Of a DNA stretch of 64,000 nt, positions 52,701-61,700 are shown in pieces (within the stretch, counting starts at the first letter, position 1; each line of letters begins with the position of its first letter). The notes beneath the pieces are model-generated. The model had not been told where the DNA came from, made no database searches, and worked only from the letters and a program-made list of their open reading frames with translations. The DNA is taken from positions 9,096,359-9,160,358 of the forward strand of contig NC_092578.1 in NCBI RefSeq assembly GCF_037975245.1, in the 5' to 3' direction. The stretch is from Apostichopus japonicus. Its lineage: Eukaryota > Echinodermata > Holothuroidea > Aspidochirotida > Stichopodidae. A program made the translations under genes and the position numbers.

Positions 52701-55700
52701 TGGATGCCTGCAGTGCCTATTGTGTTCATCTGTGGAGCACTATAGATTATGTCCTATGCAGCCCCCCCCCCCCCCCCCTTCAGCATCCTACAATTGACAC
52801 ATTGCCTCATTTGTGAAGGTATTGTCAATAATAAAACCTTCCTGTGTTTTCTGCTACAGTACTTCCCAAGGGGAGAGTGTTTATTAATGTATTGTCTATA
52901 ATAAATACTTCCTGTATTTTCTGCTACAGTACTTCACAAGGGGAGAGTGTTTATTACGGTTACAATGCAACGTCCACCGGTCAAAGTGACCAGCAGGCAG
53001 CAGATGAATTTAGACTGGACCAGGCTGTAAAAGCTGTCGAATTATTTTATGACCATGACGGAGACGAATCCAGGTATAACCAGTCTCATATCGGTCCAGC
53101 TTTCAACCATGAATTCCAGGTGAGGGTAACTTTACTAAATTTGTAGAATAAAATACAGTCTCTGCTCTGTCTACATTGAAATTATATTGACCGAACGTTT
53201 AGTAAGCAATGATTGTAGTTCATTGTTTGACAGATCCAATAAATGCTTGCAAGACGTTTTCATTAGGTTGAATAACAGTGGCTTCTTTGGTTTTAAAATT
53301 TGTTCTATGGGAAAGGGGCAGACAGGCCTGATTTACAACTGATAATGGTTAGTGAGGATGTGGAGAGGGGGGAGGGGGGGGGGAAGGATGTAAGAAAAGG
53401 GCTTTGTATTTGTTGTTTTTATGTTGTCTTTCTTCATTATTTGCAGGTTATTAATTATGGCCCTGGAAGACTACCTTTGAATTCCAATGTTACCATTCAA
53501 ATTCCGTGGAGAAATGTTGACGGCGGCGCACTGGTGTTTATTAAGGGGATAAAGGTAAAGATAATGGTTTTGGATTTTATTGTTGATACTGTGGTGCACT
53601 GGTGTTTGTTAAGGGGATTAAGGTATGGATAATGGTTGTGGATTATATTGCTTGATATGGCGATGTACTGGTGTTTATTAAGGGGATTAAGGTATGGGGT
53701 TAAGGGTTATATTGCTGATATGGCGGTGTACTGGTGTTTATTAAAGGGATTAAGGTAAGGATAATGGTTGTGGATTTATTTTTGATATGTTTGTGGTCTG
53801 ATTAGTTTGAGTACATGTTACATCAAATTTAAACTAGACTGGTTTCGCATTTCATTCCTAAAAATGACTATTAATTTGTACAGCGTTCATTTTTCTTCTG
53901 AAGGGGCGGTCTCTAATTCTCTCCAATGAATTCGAAGCATTGTGACTCTTGTATCTAAAGGGTTGCATTGTAATGAACATGATGTTAGCCTTCAGTGCCA
54001 GTAACAACTCTATCCCAATTCTGATATGCAAATTAGATATTGTTATGCCCTCTGGGACAATGTTATGGTGCCTTGGTGTAGTGTTGATGTATGTCTTGGA
54101 AAGTACTTTTATAGGCTTTTTTCATGATTTTAAACAACTATTTTTTAAAGTTAATCCAAAGTGAACCACAATATCCTTTACCTTCTCAAGTGTATGTTGG
54201 TGTCCGGAGGTGTCTGGTTCAAAGCGCCTTACTAATCTCCTTTATGAATTTTGGATCTGGTTGTAGCTTTGTGCTAGTCTGAAATATAAGCAATATTCAC
54301 AGATAATTGATACACCTCAGTCTAAATGTTGCAACCACCGTGCTACTTTTTGAGTTTTATTATCTTTCTAGTTTTCATCTATTTATTTCAGTAGAGGAAA
54401 CTCTGTGTACACAAAATTTAAAGATGATGTTACTTTTTAGCTGCTCTGGTCATGCATAGTGTTTTCAGAACATCACCTGTATACTCTATCAGGTTTACAG
54501 GAAACAGCATTTTTCATCTTAAATCAAACCAAATAGGGCAACATAAGGGAAGGGGTTTCAATATCTTGTGTGTGTATGTTAGCTACAGTAATTATCAACT
54601 TGCCTCATCCCCATCCTCTCAGATTAATGCAAACAAGGGTTCCTGCAACGAAGCTCGGATTTTGGAGTTGCAGAGACGTAGGATAGAAGAAGCCTATGTA
54701 GCAAAGGGCTCCACAAAGATATCATATGCTGAAGAGGAAGACTCAGATCAACAGATAGCAACAGCCAGTGACCCTACACAACTGGTTTGTAAAAACAGAA
54801 ATTATATATTGTGTATGGTGGGGTGAATTAAATGCACACCAAATATATAACTGTAATTATTAACATATCTAGGTTCTGCAATGTATTTAAAAGACTTACA
54901 CATCTATATGTCAAGTCTTTTGACGAAAGCCCGATAAAACTTTGATCGATTTTCATTTAAGAATCTTGTCGAAAGTTGTTTCGGTACAATGTCGTTACAT
55001 ATATTTATCACCAGTGTAAATATTTATATTTAGAAACAGGAATTTTAAAGTCTACGAAATATAAACATATATAGGCTACATATAAATATTAATATAAAGA
55101 TAAGAAAGTAAAAGGTTAATAATAATGGGTTTAAGGCTTCAGCCACCAAAACTATTCTACAACAAAAGTATTGCCGTGGGAATAAAGATTGCAGGACAGT
55201 AATTGAAAGGGAGTTTTAAGTTATTATATTCTCTATTTTGGTAAGATTTGAGGATTTTGTAAATTTTCTAAATGGCTTTTAACTACAAGACCCTACATAA
55301 CAGGGTAATGATGTTTTTCATGGCTTTGAATGTTCTTCACATCCTGATGAACTCAGCTGTACCAGAATAAGCCATGATTATTTGATAAAAGTTAATTATA
55401 TCCTTAAAAAGTAGACTAAGTTATAAAGTATTTAATGCACTTGTAAAATCAAGAAACAAGGGATTTTGATATGGTTGTTTCATTAACACTACTTTCATGT
55501 GACACAATCACATGAACTGAGTGACAGCACAGCATCTGTACAAGGTTTAAAATGCTATATCAGGATGTGTTTTGATTTTAATATACAGAATATTTTTGGC
55601 AGCTTTTGGTATTAATAATGAACTTTATCCATGAGAATATCCCATTAACAAACACATACAAGGATCAACAACAAATATCTCAACACAACCAGAGTTGAAA

Positions 55701-58700
55701 TGTATCATCTACCAAAGATAGTAGATGAAGCCACAGCCAATAATAACACAAGTTAACAACAAAAAATAACAAATAACATAACATATATACTTAACATATA
55801 TTTTACATATATTATATGATATACATAAAATATATTATACATAACATATATTATACATAACATATATTTACGTAACATTATACATAACAATAAAAATAAC
55901 AAATAACAAGGTAAACACAAATGTAACCATCTACCTAAGATATTAGATGAAGCCACAGCCAACAATAACACAAGTTAACAACAAATAATAACAAATAACA
56001 ATAAAATAACATAACATATATACATAACATATATTTTACATATATATTATATTTTATACATAACATATATTATACATAACATAAATACTGCATAACATAT
56101 GTTTACGTAACATAAAAAATAACAATAAAACTAACAAATAACAACAACAAATAACAAAGTTTACAGAAATGTAATCATCTACCCAAGATAGTAGATGAAG
56201 CCACAGCCAACAATAACACAAGTAATAACAGAAGGCGTTGTTATCCTTTTCCTATTGTTACAGGGCTGTGAGAAAGCTAAATGCGTGGATTTGTCGTGTA
56301 ACATTGCACTACTTGAGAGAGATGAACTGGTCAAGATAACGGTGGAGATGTTGCTATGGGAGCACACGTTTGTATCGGTAATGATCAGTCATTTATACAT
56401 CTTCAGTTGCACCATCTGTTCTTGTAAATATAATTGCGAGTGATAAAAAAAACCAAAGGACACCTTCATAAATTTTCTTTCTTTTGCTTTTTTGCACTGG
56501 ACATTTGGCAATTATAGCAAGAAACTAACAAAATGCCATTGATCAAATTCCAAGGAAGTATTACCATAATTAGACATTGCAAAATGTTATGCAAAGTGGG
56601 GAAACTGCTGTCCAAGTGCAAAGATGGATAGTCGTTTTTGACACAGAAACCAGAGCATTTCTTGAGGGACAAAAATGAGAGCCATCAATACTACTACACA
56701 ATATATGGGACTCTAAATTATAACCCGAGTCGTGACTAAGAGAGTGGGTGTAGAAGAATATTGTAACAGTAGCGTAGGAACTTGAAAAGTGAAATGGCTT
56801 TACCCCTCCATCTGTGAGCTTTGATTTACAAATGTTATTAAGCTTGTTTGTAGGGATTGCACTATGGTAGTGATAATCTTGGTTCTGTTTGTCCTTTGAG
56901 GATATCTTGATGTGTGTGTATGTGTGTCATTGATATTAAACTGAATCATTGTAGCCCCTGCAATGTGCCCCTCCCCCCCCCATAGGTCCAAAATAATCCC
57001 CTGAGGTGCAACATGGGCACCTTGTCTTACTACCACTGTCAGAACATTCTCTGAATGAGATTTTGGTCTACCCTTGGCTTTCTCCTTGATGTCTGTGAAT
57101 AAGTTTGAGACTGACTCCTGTCTACCCTTAACTCACCTAAAAATGTAATAATAGTCAGTAGTTTCAGTATGCTTACATTTTGTGGACGATCCCTTCGAAA
57201 ACAGGTTAGTTCTTCAAGTAGCAATTACAAATCTTCTTTTGTCATTGATGTTAGATTCTTTTATATTCCTGAGGCTTTTGACAGGTGTCCTCAGTGGTTT
57301 ACTTTTCCCTTTCAGAGTTAACAGCATTTCAAATGACAAGTATTAACCCTTTTGGGCACGTTTATATCTCAAAGTATCTCGCCATCATCAATCCCTGCAT
57401 TCTGAAAGTGAGATAAAATGAATGGTTTTTCTTCTAATTTGAATAATCAGAGACAATATGGATTCGTGGAGGTAGTATCCCAAGGATTAGTAGTATCTGA
57501 TGATCCGACCAATATCCATAACCAGCCAGAGGGACATGAAGCTGACTCAGTCCAAGTAAGTGGATGGTTCAGTCGAGTAGAAGCACCTGGGTTAGGGAAG
57601 GAAGGGATTGGAGATTGTAATACCAGAGCATGGGGGACAAGGGGTTTGGAGAGTAGTGGGGGGGGGTGGGTGTGGTTGAGTTTAAGAGTGGTGCGGTTTA
57701 TATTGGTTTTTTCACATTACTTGGTTAACGAGACATAAAGTTACAACCCATTGCAAAAGACCGATTTAATCAAATTATGAATTTTGGAACTGAGTTGCTA
57801 AGTTTTGTAATAATTGATATATAACTGTGGATTGATTGATTGGATTGACCGATTAATGTTTATTTGTTGTGGTCTGTTTAAGCTACTGAGTATTAAAACT
57901 TGCGAAAGAATACTACAAAGATCACTTTTATTCCTGGCAACTGCAAATGTGGATGCTTTCTCTGAGTAGATGAAATAGTTAATCTTTCATTTATTATATT
58001 TGTTATTTACAGATACAAACAGTAGCATATACAGGTACCATGGGAACACAACCAATACCCTGGTGGGTGATCCTACTAGCTATTCTTCTGGGAATATTAT
58101 TTCTTATTATTGCAGTTGTTGTCCTTTGGAAGGTGAGTATTAATAAGTTTTATTTAGTTAACAGTTTTTATCTAGACTCAAATCCAACTATCATCTTGGA
58201 GCTAATGTGGCAGAGATCTTTGTGATGACCAAGTCACCAAACACTAAAGGGGCTGGCGATGTTATTAAAATGAGCACAGACAATGGGTCTCACTTGAACG
58301 CACACAGCTCCTATGTCACCCAGTCTAAGGCCTGTTACATTCACTACCTGTGAACTCTGGGAGGTAATTAAGCCTCGTACAGTACAACACAGCATCATGC
58401 AGAGGAGCTGGCATAAACACAGGAGTAGACATGAATTTCACCTACAACAAAGCACATGTACACTATGCAGCACAAAATAACATACATATATATACATAAT
58501 TGCAGATATTCTTGTGATCAGAGATTTAACAACACTGAAACCTTTTGCACCATTACGATTGTTATTAGAGGGCTTCAGTATTTTAGAGTCATTATTTGGG
58601 GAAGCCATCTCCTTTACAGAAAATAAACATTGTGACAAATAAAAAACATTCATTGTACTTCAAGTTATGTATGTGGTGGGGATGTATGGTACATGGGTGA

Positions 58701-61700
58701 CTGTAAACTAAACCCCATTTCAGTTGTTTGATATTAACAAAATTATTAAAATTATTAACAAAATACAACAAAGTTTAAGCGGCTGAGTTACAGATAATGT
58801 TCAGTCCAAAGTGAAAACTTAAGTGTAGACATGAAACGTTGAACATTATTTAATTTATGTCTATAAGTATATTGTGCAATGTGGACATCACATCAAAACA
58901 GTCTTGGTTAATTTATATTTACCTAGTGCAAAATAAGAGCCCTTCACTCTTGAATTCACCATTTAATTTTGATGAAGTAACTTAATAATCATACCATGCC
59001 AACATAAAATAACGTCTCATTCAACATTTCAATTATTATCCATCTTTACGGAAATCATCTTAACTTTACAAAAGAAAATGAAAAGCATTTGTTGGTGCAG
59101 CTCATGTTGTCAAATCTTGAATTATTATGCAATTCTCATCTAAAGAGAGCCAAAATAAACTGCAATAGTTCTGCAACAACAGAACCAAGCTGATAATTTG
59201 GACCAATCATGCTACATTTCACAAATCTCTTTATGAAATATTTTTGTTCAAATCTAAGACTTTGATATACCTATATTTATAATGGAGCAAGTTGATATTG
59301 GCTATCTATCAAAAATGTATTTAGCAAATGTTAAAGAATAAAACCATTTTCATCAAGTTTAGGTTGTTTTTACTCACCCTCTCTCTATCCTTGTTATAAT
59401 TTGTGAGAAATGCTGAAATAAGGATGCAGTATATCTTTCATTAAGTCTGTATGCTTTCATTTTTAGTTAATCACATTTAGTCTTTGTGGTTTTTCTTTTC
59501 TCATAATTTCTTTTTGTTTGATGAAAGTATAACCAATTATTTAATTTCTGCTAAACAAAAGAAAGAAAAGAGAGATGAATGGTCATAACTCTTGCACTCA
59601 AGCAAGCAGAGGGTATTGGATATGTTCAGAAAGAAACCCCCCTCCCTGTCCATTCCCCTCCCCCCCCCCCCAAATACAACAAAAAAAGAAAAAAGGAAAG
59701 GCACACACATAATATCAAAATCGTTCATCTTACCATTTAAATGATCAATTGTATTTGAAAATGATTCCATGTGACTTTCTAAAATTATATCCTGAATGTT
59801 CATATTGTGGACAAAGAATGAAAGAGTTAAATTTTCCTTCCATTCATTTCGACTAATTTGCATCTTCCTAGAGAAATCAAACAAGAAAATTGATGCCAAC
59901 ACATGGTAACAACTCTTGGCCCTTTCTTGCAACATCCTATGCATCTGCCAAGCAGAATTAGAAATTATTTTGGCAGCAGTCAGTAGACAAAACCAACCCC
60001 ACCCCTTCCTCCCCCTCCATATCACTTTCACAACTTTCACATACCATCACTCTACTTATACCTACCTGGTTTGCAGAACACCTTTTGCTATGTTTTGTCT
60101 CTCATTTCTCCAATGAAATTTTGTTTAGTTAAAATTCTTCCAACGAACCACCAAGATTTACATGAATGAAGCAAAGATTTCTGGAACAGGCGCCACTGAA
60201 CCTAAAGAGAAACAATCCATAGGAGAGGATGCCAATGAGAACGGCCAATGAAAATATACAAAACATGGTCAATTATCAGTCTTGAAACCCTCCCTAATAG
60301 CTAACATTGATCTCTTTAATCCAAAGACACTGTACTTCTGCAATGCTTAACAAAGCACAAATACCATATCTATCACAACAAAGTCCACATAATCGAAGCT
60401 AACTATGTGTCTCATATTCACTGCGATGATACTGCACAACTAACAACGTATTTATCTTGTTTTTACCTTCCTTTCTGTCAACCGATCCCTTTAACATTTC
60501 TTATCCTTATTACCCGTGCTTTGTTGTGTTCTTTGTGAGACAGAAGCTCATTTCAAAATTGTGATGTGAAACTTTCAACCTCTAATTTAACAATTTGAAT
60601 CAAAGCCGACCGTTAATTGTAATAAGCACCCACAAATACTTAACCTTTCTCATCTTCCTGGCATGAAAAAGGTTACAGTTTCAAGCAAATATCCATAGAA
60701 CCAAATTTACAGAGTGTCTGCACCATTCATAAACAGTGAATATTGCAACCAAAAGTTAAATTTTTCTTTTGAACAGAATCTGATTATTTGAATGTGGTCG
60801 CATATATAGATTGAATATAGCGTAAAGGACAATCATTTCTATTTTTCTCGAATGTTTTATACCTTTCCAATTTTTATTTCCAGCACAAAATGGAAGATTG
60901 ACATTCTACACCATGTCATTATTAGTAATTCTAATTTGTTCATGAAATTTGTCAATAGAATTATATGTCAACATTCGAAATATGTGTTGGTAAAGATGGA
61001 TCAGTCAAATTAATCAAAATTTTTGCTACCAGTCATTATTTAATACATGAAATATTTCCTGAGATGCGGTTTTGCTTTAGGTTAAGTTTCAGTATCCAAA
61101 GAAAAAAAAACTGGTTGTAACTTATTACAGTTAATCTTCAATGGTCAGCTAAACTTATATCGATGCCAGAGTGAAAATTAAAGAAAGTAAGAATAGCTCA
61201 TAGTAATGCAAGTTCTGAACTCAAGTAAATCTTCCTCAATTTAAAAATTGTATGGAGCTCAGCTGGACCAGTCAAAAAGCTATTAACTGGACAACAATAG
61301 GACACAGCTCTCCCTGTTCTGTTGTTGGGTAAATGGACAAAATCTTTCAGGTTGATTAATTCCAAAGAAGTATATCGTCTAAACTGCAAGGACTTAAAGT
61401 ACCATTTGACCTAAACGCTGTTGGTCTCGCCAACAGATACTGCACCTTTCTACAATAATAATTTCTTGTTCTTATTCTGCTAACATTTGCATATCTTTTA
61501 TTATACCATTCATACCACCATATGCTGCTATGGAAGTGTATTCGTAGTATTTATTCAGTACCAGCAGGTTTGTCTTCTGACCTGTATTCTTTAATAAGCT
61601 CCTCCAAAACCAATTCATGATACTTTTATAATTGATAGTCTCCCCCTCACTAACTCTACTCCCTCTCTTAACACCAGCTCGGGTTCTTCAAACGTGGGCT

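Noticed and set aside
59537-60040. 167-codon minus-strand open frame
   Set aside because: Runs through C/T-rich low complexity and shows no family features; likely chance.
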